From contig JAJXWQ010000003.1 in NCBI GenBank assembly GCA_021781555.1, forward strand, positions 59,723 to 92,854: DNA of 33,132 bases, written 5' to 3'. The notes beneath the pieces were generated by a model. That model made no database searches and was not told where the DNA came from. It saw only the letters and a program-made list of their open reading frames with translations. Below are positions 1 to 10,162 of the stretch, piece by piece. The DNA comes from a bacterium (GTDB lineage: Bacteria > Cyanobacteriota > Sericytochromatia > S15B-MN24 > VGJW01). Numbering within the stretch: position 1 is the stretch's first letter; each line of letters starts with the position of its first letter. A program made the translations under genes and the position numbers.

Positions 1-2
1 CG

Positions 3-2189
3 ATCGACGTCCCCAAGCGCCAGATCACGGTATTCACCGGCGTCTCCGGCTCTGGCAAGTCGTCGATCGTGTTCGACACGCTGGCCACCGAGGCGCAGCG
101 GCAGCTGTTCGAGAACTTCAGCATGTTCGTCCGCAGCTTCCTGCCCAAGTTTCCGCGGCCCGATGCAGATTCGATCGAGGGCCTCCCGATGGCCGTCATC
201 GTCGATCAGAATCGGCTGGGCGGCGGCTCGCACTCCACGGTCGGAACGGTGACCGACATCTACACCGTGCTGCGCCTGCTGTTCTCGAGGTGCGGCAAAC
301 CCTACCTGGGCAGTGCGGCCTGCTTCTCGTTCAACGATCCCAAGGGCATGTGCTTGACCTGCGAGGGCCGGGGCGAACTGCAAGGGCTCCAGGTCGAGGG
401 CCTCATCGACCTGGACCGATCGCTCAACGAGGGCGCCCTCTCGATCCCGTTCTGGACCAAGGGGGATATACGGGCGTATGCGGGATCCGGCCTCTTCGAC
501 AACGACAAGAAGTTGCGGGACTTCACGCGCGCCGAGATGGATCTGCTCCTGCACGGCTCGGCTCCCAAAGAGGAGCTCGAGAAGAACCACGAGCTCTACG
601 GGGCCTACGGCTTCTACGAAGGGATCCTCGAGAAATTCAACCGCCGGTTCCTCCGGCGCGATCCCAAGTTCCCGATCTCAGAGCGCGCCCTCCAGCAGAT
701 CGAGCCCTACCTGGCGCAGCAGCCCTGCACGACCTGCGGGGGGGCGCGGCTCTCCCAGGCCGCGCTCGCGTGCCGGATCGCCGGGCGGAACATCGCCGAG
801 CTAGCGGCGCTGGGTGTCGGCGAACTGCTGGAGCTGGTCTCTGGGCTAGACGAGCCCGCGGCGGGACCGATTCTCGCCACGCTCGCGGATCGGCTGCAGG
901 CGGTCGTGGACATCGGCCTCGACTACCTGAGCCTCGATCGCGAGACGGACTCGCTTTCCGGCGGGGAGTCCCAGCGGGTCAAGATGGTCAAGCACCTGGC
1001 CAGCAGCCTGGTGGACGTGATGTACGTGTTCGATGAGCCGAGCGTCGGCCTGCACCCCCGGGACGTGCACCGGCTGAACGAGCTGCTGGCCAAGCTGCGC
1101 GACAAGGGCAACACGGTGGTCGTGGTCGAGCACGATCCGGACGTCATCCGGGTCGCGGACCACGTGATCGACATGGGCCCCGCGGCGGGCAGCCGCGGTG
1201 GGCAGGTCGTGTACGAGGGACCGGTCGCTGGCTTGTACCAAGCCCGAACGCTGACGGGCCAGCACCTGGACCGCCAGCGTCCGCTCAAGCCGACCTTCCG
1301 CAAGGCCACTGCCTCCTTCCCGGTACGGAACGCCTCGGTCCACAACCTGAAGGGCGTCAACGTGGACGTCCCGATGGGCGTCCTCACGGTGATCACCGGC
1401 GTGGCGGGATCGGGCAAGAGCTCCCTCGTGCACGGGGCCTTCCTGCCGGCGCATCCCGGGGCGATCGTCATCGACCAGTCCGCGGTCAGTGCCAACATCC
1501 GCTCGACGCCGGCCACCTACACGGGCCTCATGGACGACCTGCGCAAGGCGTTCGCCGCCGCCGGCAAGGTCGACGCTGGACTGTTCAGTTTCAACTCGAA
1601 GGGGGCGTGCGAAGCCTGCAAGGGGCTTGGGGTCATCTACACCGACCTCGCCTTCATGGAAAACGTCAAGCTTCCGTGCGAAGCCTGCGAGGGCCGGCGC
1701 TTCCGGGACGAGGTCCTGGAATACCGGCTCGCTGGACACAACATCAGCGAGGTCCTGGCGATGACCGCAGGGGACGCCCTGACGCACTTCAAGCCAAAGG
1801 AGATCGCCCGCAAGCTGCAGGCCCTGTGTGACGTCGGACTCGATTACCTGACGCTGGGCCAGCCAGTATCCACGCTCTCGGGCGGCGAGTGCCAGCGGCT
1901 CAAGCTGGCCAGCGAGCTCCACAAGAAGGGCGGCCTCTACGTGATGGACGAGCCGACCACGGGCCTGCACATGGCCGACGTCGAGCAACTGCTGGCCCTC
2001 ATGGACCGCCTCGTGGACGCCGGGAATACCGTGATCGTCATCGAGCACAACATGGACGTCGTGCGTCACGCCGACTGGGTCATCGACCTGGGACCGGATG
2101 CCGGAACCCGCGGCGGTCAGGTCGTGTTCGAGGGGACTCCCAGCGCTCTCAAGGCTGCCGCGGGGTCTCTCACGGGGCAGTACATCTGA
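3..2189 (+). CDS. UvrA-like ABC ATPase, class II (5' end cut by window)
   Basis: Excinuclease subunit A family: a DNA-binding tandem ABC ATPase with zinc modules. The frame is open from base 3, and the first Walker A (GVSGSGKSS, bases about 36-65) lies ahead of the first possible internal start (GTG 69), so the true start is outside the window. Visible in order: Cys pairs CLTC (about 352) and CTTC (about 727); ABC signature LSGGESQR (about 953); Walker [11 protein letters not shown]; second Walker [10 protein letters not shown] (about 1399); CEAC pairs (about 1608 and 1678); signature LSGGECQR (about 1877); Walker [10 protein letters not shown]. At least 728 residues with a short N-terminal ATPase half resembles the UvrA2/DrrC-type proteins, which lack the UvrB-binding region of the roughly 940-residue UvrA. 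In that family it protects against DNA-damaging drugs or assists repair; the exact role here is inferred. No strong terminator follows, only a small stem at 2277-2290 (CGAGCG/CGCTCG). Confidence 0.9.
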   Translation: MDVPKRQITVFTGVSGSGKSSIVFDTLATEAQRQLFENFSMFVRSFLPKFPRPDADSIEGLPMAVIVDQNRLGGGSHSTVGTVTDIYTVLRLLFSRCGKPYLGSAACFSFNDPKGMCLTCEGRGELQGLQVEGLIDLDRSLNEGALSIPFWTKGDIRAYAGSGLFDNDKKLRDFTRAEMDLLLHGSAPKEELEKNHELYGAYGFYEGILEKFNRRFLRRDPKFPISERALQQIEPYLAQQPCTTCGGARLSQAALACRIAGRNIAELAALGVGELLELVSGLDEPAAGPILATLADRLQAVVDIGLDYLSLDRETDSLSGGESQRVKMVKHLASSLVDVMYVFDEPSVGLHPRDVHRLNELLAKLRDKGNTVVVVEHDPDVIRVADHVIDMGPAAGSRGGQVVYEGPVAGLYQARTLTGQHLDRQRPLKPTFRKATASFPVRNASVHNLKGVNVDVPMGVLTVITGVAGSGKSSLVHGAFLPAHPGAIVIDQSAVSANIRSTPATYTGLMDDLRKAFAAAGKVDAGLFSFNSKGACEACKGLGVIYTDLAFMENVKLPCEACEGRRFRDEVLEYRLAGHNISEVLAMTAGDALTHFKPKEIARKLQALCDVGLDYLTLGQPVSTLSGGECQRLKLASELHKKGGLYVMDEPTTGLHMADVEQLLALMDRLVDAGNTVIVIEHNMDVVRHADWVIDLGPDAGTRGGQVVFEGTPSALKAAAGSLTGQYI

Positions 2190-2304
2190 TCGTTGTCCCG
2201 GATGGCGAAGACGGCCTGGCACCCGGAGCGCTCTCCTGGCCGAGGCGAGGCGCCAAATCGATCTCGATGGGCGCGTCGAGCGAACGCTCGCCGGGGGCTC
2301 CGGC

Positions 2305-2334
2305 TTGACAGGGACCGCCGCGACCGGCTTAAAT
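2305..2334 (+). promoter_or_regulatory. Promoter of the regulator-ahcY operon
   Basis: A perfect -35 box TTGACA lies at 2305-2310. After an 18-base spacer, TTAAAT at 2329-2334 matches four of six positions of the -10 consensus. The predicted transcription start is near 2341, inside the dyad described separately. Strength and start point are inferred from sequence only. Confidence 0.6.
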
Positions 2335-2361
2335 TATCCACGCATCCGGATATATGGATAA
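2334..2361 (+). promoter_or_regulatory. Nested dyad, probable operator of the ArsR/methyltransferase regulator
   Basis: A 28-base dyad with two nested palindromes sharing one centre (between 2347 and 2348): TTATCCA (2334-2340) pairs with TGGATAA (2355-2361), and inside them lies ATCCGGAT (2344-2351). Each half reads TTATCCA-N3-ATCC. It overlaps the -10 box and predicted transcription start of the gene for an ArsR-type protein, ten bases before its first start codon. This is the layout of an autoregulatory repressor site. Confidence 0.6.
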
Positions 2362-2370
2362 ATAGTCTTC

Positions 2371-3323
2371 TTGTCAGATCGTTCCGTGGCCCTTCTCGAT
2401 CGCGTCGGGGTGATCGCCGATGCAACGCGTAGCCGGTTGCTGCTGCTCCTCGATCCGCAGGAGCTGACGGTGTCCGAGCTCTGTGCCATCACTCAGCTCC
2501 CGCAGTCGACCGTGAGCCGCCACCTGAAGGTCTTGTCGGATGCGGGCTGGGTCTCGGTCCGTTCGGAGGGGGCCAGCAACCTCTACACGATGCCCCGTTC
2601 GGAGCTTTCCCAGGCAGCCCAGGGCCTGTGGGCGATCGTGCGCGACGAGGTGCAAAGAACGCCCGGAGCCGAGCAGGATGGGCGCCGCCTGCAGCAGATC
2701 CTGGCGGAGCGCCGGGCCAGGTCCCAGGAGTTCTTCTCCTCGGCGGCGGGCCAGTGGGATCGGCTGCGCGACGACCTCTTCGGAGAGCGGTTCCACCTCG
2801 GCGCGCTCGCCGCCCTGGCGTCGCCGGACTGGGTCATGGGCGATCTCGGGTGCGGAACGGGCCAGGTGAGCGCGTCGCTGGCCCCCTTCGTGCACCAGGT
2901 GGTCGCGATCGACGCGTCGCCTCCCATGCTCGCTGCGGCCCGCGAGCGCCTCCGCGCCTTCCCGAACGTCGCGGTCATCCACGGCGAACTCGAGGCCCTG
3001 CCCGTGGCGAGCGCCCAGCTCGACGGTGCCTTGATGGCCCTGGTCCTGCACGTGGTTCCCGAGCCTGCGCGGGTCATCGCCCAGGTCATGCGGGTACTCA
3101 AGCCAAAGGGTCGGTTCATCCTGGTCGACATGCTGCCGCACGACCGGGAGAGCTACCGGCAGAAGATGGGCCACATCTGGCTGGGCTTTTCGGCCGCGCA
3201 GATCGAAGGCCTGCTGGGCGACGCCGGCTTCAAGAACATCCGTGTCGTGGCGCTCGGGCCCGACATCCGCGCCAAGGGTCCCGACTTGTTTGTCGCATCC
3301 GCAGAAAAAGGAGAACAGGCCTC

Positions 3324-3327
<4 letters not shown>
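2371..3327 (+). CDS. ArsR-family HTH fused to a SAM-methyltransferase-like domain (SahR-like regulator)
   Basis: 318 residues. Residues 10-95 form an ArsR-type winged helix (recognition helix in [17 protein letters not shown], 44-60, then a wing). Residues about 115-318 are a class I SAM-dependent methyltransferase fold with motif I DLGCGTGQ (158-165) and the acidic motif II in VVAIDAS (177-183). It overlaps the ahcY start as ATGA (3324-3327), so the two are translationally coupled. In Proteobacteria, SahR regulators have this architecture, bind S-adenosylhomocysteine (SAH) and control ahcY and methionine genes. By family and context this is probably a SAH-responsive regulator of its own operon; it could alternatively keep methyltransferase activity. 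The start is uncertain: TTG 2371 is the first available, GTG 2386 is an alternative, and neither has a clear Shine-Dalgarno. Confidence 0.8.
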
Positions 3328-4826
<1,499 letters not shown>

Positions 4827-4848
4827 TCGCGACGAAGTATTTCCGAGG

Positions 4849-4880
4849 CTCCTCCCGTCTCCGGGAGGAGTCTCTCGTTT
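4849..4880 (+). terminator. Intrinsic terminator after ahcY
   Basis: A 9-bp perfect stem CTCCTCCCG (4849-4857) / CGGGAGGAG (4862-4870) with a 4-base loop, followed by the pyrimidine-rich TCTCTCGTTT. It lies 23 bases after the ahcY stop and just before the ABC-F promoter. Confidence 0.75.
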
Positions 4881-4881
4881 G

Positions 4882-4890
4882 TGGGACAAT
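4882..4890 (+). promoter_or_regulatory. Extended -10 promoter of the ABC-F pair, probably leaderless
   Basis: TGG followed by GACAAT (4885-4890) fits an extended -10 (TGn-TANNNT-like). The GTG start at 4897 comes six bases later, where transcription would begin. No Shine-Dalgarno sequence lies between. Confidence 0.45.
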
Positions 4891-4896
4891 GGCTCG

Positions 4897-6537
4897 GTGA
4901 TCGCCTTCGAAAAAATCACCAAGACCCATGGCAAGCGCCACCTCTTCAAGGAGGCCTCGTTCCAGATCAATCCGGGCGAGCGGGTGGGCCTCGTGGGCCC
5001 TAACGGGGCCGGCAAGACCACCCTGTTCCGCCTCATCGCGGGCCACGAGCGCCCGGATGAAGGCACGGTCACCACGCCCGGCCGCTTCATGATCGGCTAC
5101 TTTTCCCAAGACCCTGCCGCCGAGACCGCTGCCACCGTGTTGCAAGCAACCCTGGCGGGCGCGGGCGACCTGCGGCGGCTCGAGGCCGAGATCGAGGCCA
5201 TGTCCACCCAGCTGGGGGATCCGAGCCTCGGCGCAGACGCGATGGAGCGGATCCTCGACCGGCTCGGAGAGGCTCAAGCGGAGTTCGAGGCCAAGGGCGG
5301 TTACGACCTGGAGACCCGCGCCGAGGTCATCCTGGGTGGGCTCGGGTTTGCCAGGGAGGATCTCGGCAAGCCGGTCGGCACCTTCTCGGGAGGCTGGCGC
5401 ATGCGGATCGAACTGGCCAAAGCCCTCTTGATGCAGCCCGATGCCCTGCTCCTCGACGAGCCGACCAACCACCTCGACGTGGAGTCGATCGTCTGGCTCG
5501 AGGAATTCCTCAGCCAGTTCAAGGGCACCATCGTCCTGACCAGCCACGACCGCGACTTCATGAACCGTCTGGTCAAGCGCGTCGTAGCCCTCGAGTGGGG
5601 GCAGATCACCTCCTACGCCGGCAACTACGACTTCTACGAGCGCGAGTCCGCCCTGCGCCTGGAGAATCTCGAGGCAGCCGCCGAGCGTCAGGAGGCCTTC
5701 CTCGAGAAGGAGGAGAAATTCATCGCCCGGTTCAAGGCCCGGGCTTCGCACGCCTCCCAGGTGCAGTCGCGGGTCAAGATGATCGAGAAGCTCGAGCGCA
5801 TCGAGGTCCCCCGGGAGGCCAAGGCCGTAAACTTCAGGTGGCAGCCATGCGATCGGAGCGGCGAGATCGTCGCGGACCTGGCGGGCGTCTGCAAGCAGTA
5901 CGGGACCCGGCGCGTGCTGGAAGGTGTGTCGTTCAAGGTCGAGCGCCGCGATCGCGTGGCCGTGCTCGGCATCAACGGTGCCGGCAAGTCGACGCTGCTC
6001 AAGATCCTCGCCGGGCAGGTCCAGCCGGATGGCGGCGTCTGCCGCCTTGGCGCCAGCCTGCGTGCCGGCTACTTCGCCCAGCACCATGCCGAGGTGCTCG
6101 ATCCGGACAAGACCGTGTTCGAGGTGGTCCAGGAGGTCCTTCCGACCTTCAACCGGGGGGTCATCCAGAACCTGCTCGGCTCCTTGCGCTTTTCCGGCGA
6201 CGACGTGGACAAGAAGATCTCGGTGCTGTCCGGCGGCGAAAAGACCCGGGTGGTGCTGGCCTGCATCATCGCCAAACCCGTCAACCTCCTGATCCTCGAC
6301 GAGCCCACCAACCACCTCGACATGAAGAGCCGCGCCGTGCTGCTGGAGGCCCTCGGCAGCTTCGAGGGCACGGTGGTCTTCGTGAGCCACGACCGCCACT
6401 TCCTGCGCGAGCTCGCCACCAAGGTCGTGCTGGTGGACCAGGGGCGCACGACCGAGTTCGTCGGCGGTCTCTCCTACTTCCTCGAGAAGTCCGGCCACAA
6501 GCTGCCCGGGTCCGAGTACACGCTCAAGCTCGCATGA
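4897..6537 (+). CDS. ABC-F family ATPase (first of a pair)
   Basis: 546 residues, two ABC domains joined by a charged linker and no membrane segment: the ABC-F plan, whose members act on ribosomes in translation or antibiotic protection. Domain 1: Walker A GPNGAGKTT (34-42), signature FSGGW, Walker B LLLDEPTNHLD, switch SHDR. The Arg/Glu-rich linker (about residues 235-320) corresponds to the P-site tRNA-interaction motif. Domain 2: GINGAGKST, LSGGEKTR, LILDEPTNHLD, SHDRHF. GTG at 4897 is chosen because homology begins at once (IAFEKITKTHG); the frame is open further upstream but that part overlaps ahcY. The stop overlaps the next ATG as ATGA. It resembles the YbiT/YkpA-like branch more than Uup; the subfamily is uncertain. 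Confidence 0.92.
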   Translation: MIAFEKITKTHGKRHLFKEASFQINPGERVGLVGPNGAGKTTLFRLIAGHERPDEGTVTTPGRFMIGYFSQDPAAETAATVLQATLAGAGDLRRLEAEIEAMSTQLGDPSLGADAMERILDRLGEAQAEFEAKGGYDLETRAEVILGGLGFAREDLGKPVGTFSGGWRMRIELAKALLMQPDALLLDEPTNHLDVESIVWLEEFLSQFKGTIVLTSHDRDFMNRLVKRVVALEWGQITSYAGNYDFYERESALRLENLEAAAERQEAFLEKEEKFIARFKARASHASQVQSRVKMIEKLERIEVPREAKAVNFRWQPCDRSGEIVADLAGVCKQYGTRRVLEGVSFKVERRDRVAVLGINGAGKSTLLKILAGQVQPDGGVCRLGASLRAGYFAQHHAEVLDPDKTVFEVVQEVLPTFNRGVIQNLLGSLRFSGDDVDKKISVLSGGEKTRVVLACIIAKPVNLLILDEPTNHLDMKSRAVLLEALGSFEGTVVFVSHDRHFLRELATKVVLVDQGRTTEFVGGLSYFLEKSGHKLPGSEYTLKLA

Positions 6538-8339
6538 GTTCAGCCGCGCCGCTCCTGACCTGCCAGGGGATCCGCAAGAGTTTCGGTGCCAGGCCTCTGT
6601 TCAGTGGCCTGTCGTTCAGCCTGCACGAGGGCGATCGGGTCGGGGTGGTCGGCCCCAACGGCTCGGGCAAGTCCACCTTTTTGTCGATCCTGGCGGGCCG
6701 GGAGCGCCCGGATGCGGGAGAACGGGTGCTCCGCCGGCTGACCCGGCTCGGCTACGTGCCGCAGGATCCAGAGCTTGCCCCCGGAAAGACCGTACGGGAG
6801 ATCCTGCTCGAGGCCCTGGCGGATGATCCGGAGGCCGGGGAACTCGAGAAGCTCCAGCGGGTTGCCGAGGCCACGAGCCGGGGCGGCTTCGCCGAACCAG
6901 AGCAACGGGTCGAGACCCTGTCCGGGGGCTGGCGCAAGCGGTTGGCGATCGTCGCGCAATGGGTGCGGCGCCCGGACGTGCTGCTGCTGGACGAGCCCAC
7001 CAACCATCTGGATCTCGAGGCGGTGCTCTGGCTCGAGGCTCTGCTCGGAACGGCTCGCGGTGCGTTCGTGGTCGTGAGCCATGACCGCTATTTCCTCGAG
7101 CGCGTTGCCACGCGGATGGTCGAGATCAATCGCCGCTTCGACGCGGGAGTGTTCGAAGCCAGGGGACGCTACAGCGACTTCCTGATCGCACGAGAGGCCG
7201 CCCTGGCCAGCCTTGCCGCGCTGCAAGATGCCCTGGCCAACCGCGTCCGGCGCGAGATCGAGTGGCTGCGGCGCGGCCCCCAGGGCAGGCAGACCAAGCA
7301 GCAGGCCCGCATCAAGGAGGCCGGCCAGCTGATCGACCAGCTGGCCGACGCCCGGGAGCGCTCGCGCGAGCGCACGGCAGACATCCGGTTCAGCACGACG
7401 GATCGCAAGACCCGCAAGCTGCTCGAGACTCGTGGCCTGGCCAAGGGATTCGGCCCCCGGGCGATCGTCAAGGACCTCGATCTGCGCATCTCACCGGCCA
7501 CGCGCCTGGGGCTGGTCGGAGCGAATGGCACCGGCAAGACGACGCTCCTGCGGTTGCTCGAGGGCAGCCTGGCCCCCGACGCGGGGGAGATCGTGCGCGC
7601 CGACGGCCTGCGGGTCGTCCACTTCACCCAGAACCGCAGCGCCCTGGATCCGGAGCTTCCCCTGAAGAGGGCCCTGGCCGAAAACGGCGATGCCGTCGTC
7701 TACCAGGGCAGGCCGATCCACGTGGCTTCGTGGGCCAAGCGCTTCCTGTTCGCACCCGAGCAGCTCGAGTTGCCGATCGGCCGGCTCTCGGGCGGCGAGC
7801 AAGCCAGGGTCCTGATCGCCAGGCTCATGCTGCAGCCCGCCGATCTGCTGATTCTCGACGAACCGACCAACGACCTCGACATCCCGACCCTGGAGGTCCT
7901 CGAGGACACCCTGCTCGAGTTCAGCGGCGGGATGGTCCTCGTGACCCACGACCGCTACCTGCTGGATCGCGTCTCGAGCGAGCTCGTGGCACTTGATGGC
8001 ACAGGCGGGGCCGCCTTCTATGCCGACCTCGACCAGTGGCTCGCGGCGAGGACGACCCGGACGCCGGCGCCGGCTCCCGCCCGGCCGGCCATCCCCAAGA
8101 AGACTGCCGCACCCAAGCTGACCTACCGGGAGCAGCTCGAATGGGATGCGATGGAAGGCCAGATCCTGTTGGCCGAGGCAACGGTGGCCGAGTGCGAGGC
8201 AGGCATCGCGGATCCGGCGATCAGCTCGGATGCGGCCGAGCTGCAGAACCGCTGCGAGGCCCTGCACGAGGCCCAGGTGGTGGTGCAGCGGCTCTACGAC
8301 CGGTGGGCGGAGCTCGAAGCCAAGCTGGCATCGAGCTAG
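6534..8339 (+). CDS. uup: ABC-F ATPase, Uup-like
   Basis: 601 residues. Two ABC domains: Walker A GPNGSGKST with LSGGW and LLLDEPTNHLD; then GANGTGKTT, LSGGEQAR and LILDEPTNDLD. Between them lies the Uup-type linker (EIEWLRRGPQGRQTKQQARI). After a Pro/Ala-rich hinge (about 505-525) comes a C-terminal helical coiled coil (about 529-601), the hallmark of Uup, which binds branched DNA in E. coli and has been linked to ribosome function. ATG 6534 overlaps the stop of the preceding ABC-F gene by four bases, so the two ATPases are co-translated. The stop TAG (8337-8339) lies inside the left edge of a hairpin repeat. Confidence 0.9.
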   Translation: MSSAAPLLTCQGIRKSFGARPLFSGLSFSLHEGDRVGVVGPNGSGKSTFLSILAGRERPDAGERVLRRLTRLGYVPQDPELAPGKTVREILLEALADDPEAGELEKLQRVAEATSRGGFAEPEQRVETLSGGWRKRLAIVAQWVRRPDVLLLDEPTNHLDLEAVLWLEALLGTARGAFVVVSHDRYFLERVATRMVEINRRFDAGVFEARGRYSDFLIAREAALASLAALQDALANRVRREIEWLRRGPQGRQTKQQARIKEAGQLIDQLADARERSRERTADIRFSTTDRKTRKLLETRGLAKGFGPRAIVKDLDLRISPATRLGLVGANGTGKTTLLRLLEGSLAPDAGEIVRADGLRVVHFTQNRSALDPELPLKRALAENGDAVVYQGRPIHVASWAKRFLFAPEQLELPIGRLSGGEQARVLIARLMLQPADLLILDEPTNDLDIPTLEVLEDTLLEFSGGMVLVTHDRYLLDRVSSELVALDGTGGAAFYADLDQWLAARTTRTPAPAPARPAIPKKTAAPKLTYREQLEWDAMEGQILLAEATVAECEAGIADPAISSDAAELQNRCEALHEAQVVVQRLYDRWAELEAKLASS

Positions 8340-8440
8340 AGTGCTCCCGGTTTGAATGGATCGAGCCCGATGAGTCAAACGGGGCCCGGTTGCGCAGCGC
8401 AGCGACCGCGCAGAGGGACCCGGTCAACCTGAAAAAGGCC
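8336..8440 (+). repeat. Dispersed hairpin repeat, copy A (full length)
   Basis: About 105 bp, nearly identical to 19076-19180, starting CTAGAGTGCTCCCGG and ending in AAAAAGGCC. The conserved core occupies 8387-8413 on the minus-oriented side. The arms around AACGGGGCCC (8378-8387) and GGGACCCGGT (8415-8424) pair. It fills the junction between convergent genes: its left edge contains the uup stop codon and its right edge encodes the last residues of the DUF362 protein. Confidence 0.85.
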
Positions 8441-9605
8441 CGGCGCCAGCCAGCCAGGCCAGTCGAGGTGCCTGCTTGCGAATGGCGCCTTCCGGGCAGA
8501 CCTCGGCACAGCAGTAACAGCGAATGCACTTGCTGAGCTCGAAGCTCGGCTTGACCGGACTCCCGGCCAGGCTGATCACCCCCACGGGGCAGATCTCGTG
8601 GCACCTCCGGCAGCTGCTGCACCGGCTCGGCTCGAGCCCCGGATGGTCACGGACGAGATCCTGAAGCCAGGGACGGCGCTGGACCCACCGGGACACCGCA
8701 CTGCCGACGAAGGATCCCGAGGCGGGCTTGAAGCGGACCCCGCTCCAGCTGGAAGCCGGGGTGCCGAGCCAGCGGATCCGGTCGAGATCCCCTTCCCCCA
8801 AAGCACGCCCGGCGACCTCCTTGAGCAGGACCAGGCGATCGGGATCCAGCCCCGCCAGCTCGCAGGCCACACGATCCAGGGCCGCTGCATCGGCGGAAGC
8901 GAGGACCGCGCCGAGGTACCTCGGGGTTCCGCCTGGCCCCGGGCCATCGCCCTCCATCGCGACGATTCCGTCGCAGAGGTGGAGGATGCGGGTCCCCTGG
9001 CCGAAATGGCGGTAGACGGCACCGTACAGATCGGCCAGGAGGCCCACGAAGCGGCCCGAGGGCTGGGCCTTGAGGTGCCACTGGGCCTTGTGCGTCCCCG
9101 GGATCAGTCCAAAGAGGTTCTTGAGCGCCACCGTCATGTAGGTGAGCGAATGGGTCTTCAGCTTGGGCAGGTTCAGCAGCACGTCGGCCTCGACGACCGC
9201 ACGGGAGACCTCGAAGCTCTGGCAGACGACCCCGTCGGGATTGTCGAGGACGATCACGTCAGAGAGGTCGGCCACCTCGACCCCTTCTTCTTCCAAAACG
9301 GCCAGGATGCCCGCTTTTCTGAGCGCCGTGCGCGGCTTTGCCACGGCCGGGTTGTCTCCCACGACCGGGATACCGCCCACGCGCCGGATCTCTCGCACCA
9401 CCGCCCGCACGATCTCGGGGTGGGTGGTGACCGCCTGTTCCGGAGCTGCCGGGACCAGGAGGTTCACCTTGCAAAAGACCCTCGCCCCGGAGGGTACGAA
9501 GCGTTCGAGCCCCCCGACGTCGTCGAAGCACTGTCGCACGGCCGCCGCGACGCCGTCTTGCGAGTAGGACGGACAGGACTGCACGGACACGATGGGTTGC
9601 GACAA
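8424..9605 (-). CDS. DUF362 protein with C-terminal 2x[4Fe-4S] ferredoxin domain
   Basis: 393 residues. Residues 1-300 are a DUF362 domain (start PIVSVQSCPSYSQ; LLNLPKLKTHSLTYMTVALKN block). The C-terminus carries two CxxCxxCxxxCP clusters: C329/C332/C335/C339 and C360/C363/C366/C370, with an extra C365. The family is redox-associated and its substrate is not established; some members accompany corrinoid or aromatic-compound enzymes. Start TTG 9605 is chosen because GGAG precedes it by 8 bases and the upstream DOMON gene stops 5 bases earlier; GTG 9590 is an alternative. Last gene of a three-gene coupled operon. No signal peptide seen, so probably cytosolic. Confidence 0.82.
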   Translation of the reverse strand: MSQPIVSVQSCPSYSQDGVAAAVRQCFDDVGGLERFVPSGARVFCKVNLLVPAAPEQAVTTHPEIVRAVVREIRRVGGIPVVGDNPAVAKPRTALRKAGILAVLEEEGVEVADLSDVIVLDNPDGVVCQSFEVSRAVVEADVLLNLPKLKTHSLTYMTVALKNLFGLIPGTHKAQWHLKAQPSGRFVGLLADLYGAVYRHFGQGTRILHLCDGIVAMEGDGPGPGGTPRYLGAVLASADAAALDRVACELAGLDPDRLVLLKEVAGRALGEGDLDRIRWLGTPASSWSGVRFKPASGSFVGSAVSRWVQRRPWLQDLVRDHPGLEPSRCSSCRRCHEICPVGVISLAGSPVKPSFELSKCIRCYCCAEVCPEGAIRKQAPRLAWLAGAGPFSG

Positions 9606-9610
9606 GGCGA

Positions 9611-10162
9611 CTACTCCGCGGTTGCGAGCTGGAGCCCGAAAGCTCCTGGATGATGGAAATCCGGCCGGGGGCCGGGATGGGAAAGGGCCCAGTAAGAGAG
9701 GCGGCCCGTGGGCTCGGCGACCACCGTGGCGATCCCGAGAAGCCAGGGATCGCCCCCCCAATCCAGGCAGGTCATGTCGATGCGAGCTGCCACGCGGCAG
9801 GATCCGGGCTGCCAAGAAACCGAGAAGGGGAGGGCAACAAAGGCCTCCTCCTCCGCCATGCCCGAACGGTAGGCGGCGAAACGAAAGACGTTCCAGTGCC
9901 CGGCCGGGGAAAGATTGAACTCACGGTAGCCGGCTCGCCCCGGAGCCGCCAGGAAAAGCTCGAAGCAGGTCTGCTCCCAGAGCTCGGTCGCTCTCTTGGG
10001 ATCCGCCGCGGCGACAGGGATCGAGAACGCGGAATCGGGCCCCTCCAGCCGCCAGGCGAGCTCGAGCGTCGCTCCGTCTCGCCGAGCCGTGCCAGATACC
10101 CGCACCGCGTCCGGTACGGGCAGCCCGGGATAGGGCTCCAGGACGAAGGCCCGATCGCTCAT
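9611..10162 (-). CDS. DOMON-like domain protein
   Basis: 183 residues. The block ELWEQTCFELFLA...YREFNLSPAGHWNVFRF is the diagnostic centre of DOMON-like proteins, a beta-sandwich related to heme- or sugar-binding DOMON domains. These stand-alone proteins are known mainly as conserved hypotheticals, frequently in cyanobacteria. No signal peptide or membrane segment, so probably cytosolic. Its ATG overlaps the kinase stop (ATGA at 10159-10162) and its TAG stop lies 5 bases before the DUF362 start. The context suggests a ligand- or cofactor-binding partner of the kinase and iron-sulfur protein; the ligand is unknown. Confidence 0.75.
   Translation of the reverse strand: MSDRAFVLEPYPGLPVPDAVRVSGTARRDGATLELAWRLEGPDSAFSIPVAAADPKRATELWEQTCFELFLAAPGRAGYREFNLSPAGHWNVFRFAAYRSGMAEEEAFVALPFSVSWQPGSCRVAARIDMTCLDWGGDPWLLGIATVVAEPTGRLSYWALSHPGPRPDFHHPGAFGLQLATAE

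Noticed and set aside
846-2222. Long minus-strand reading frame opposite the UvrA-like gene
   Set aside because: It has no family resemblance and lies wholly over ABC ATPase motifs on the plus strand.
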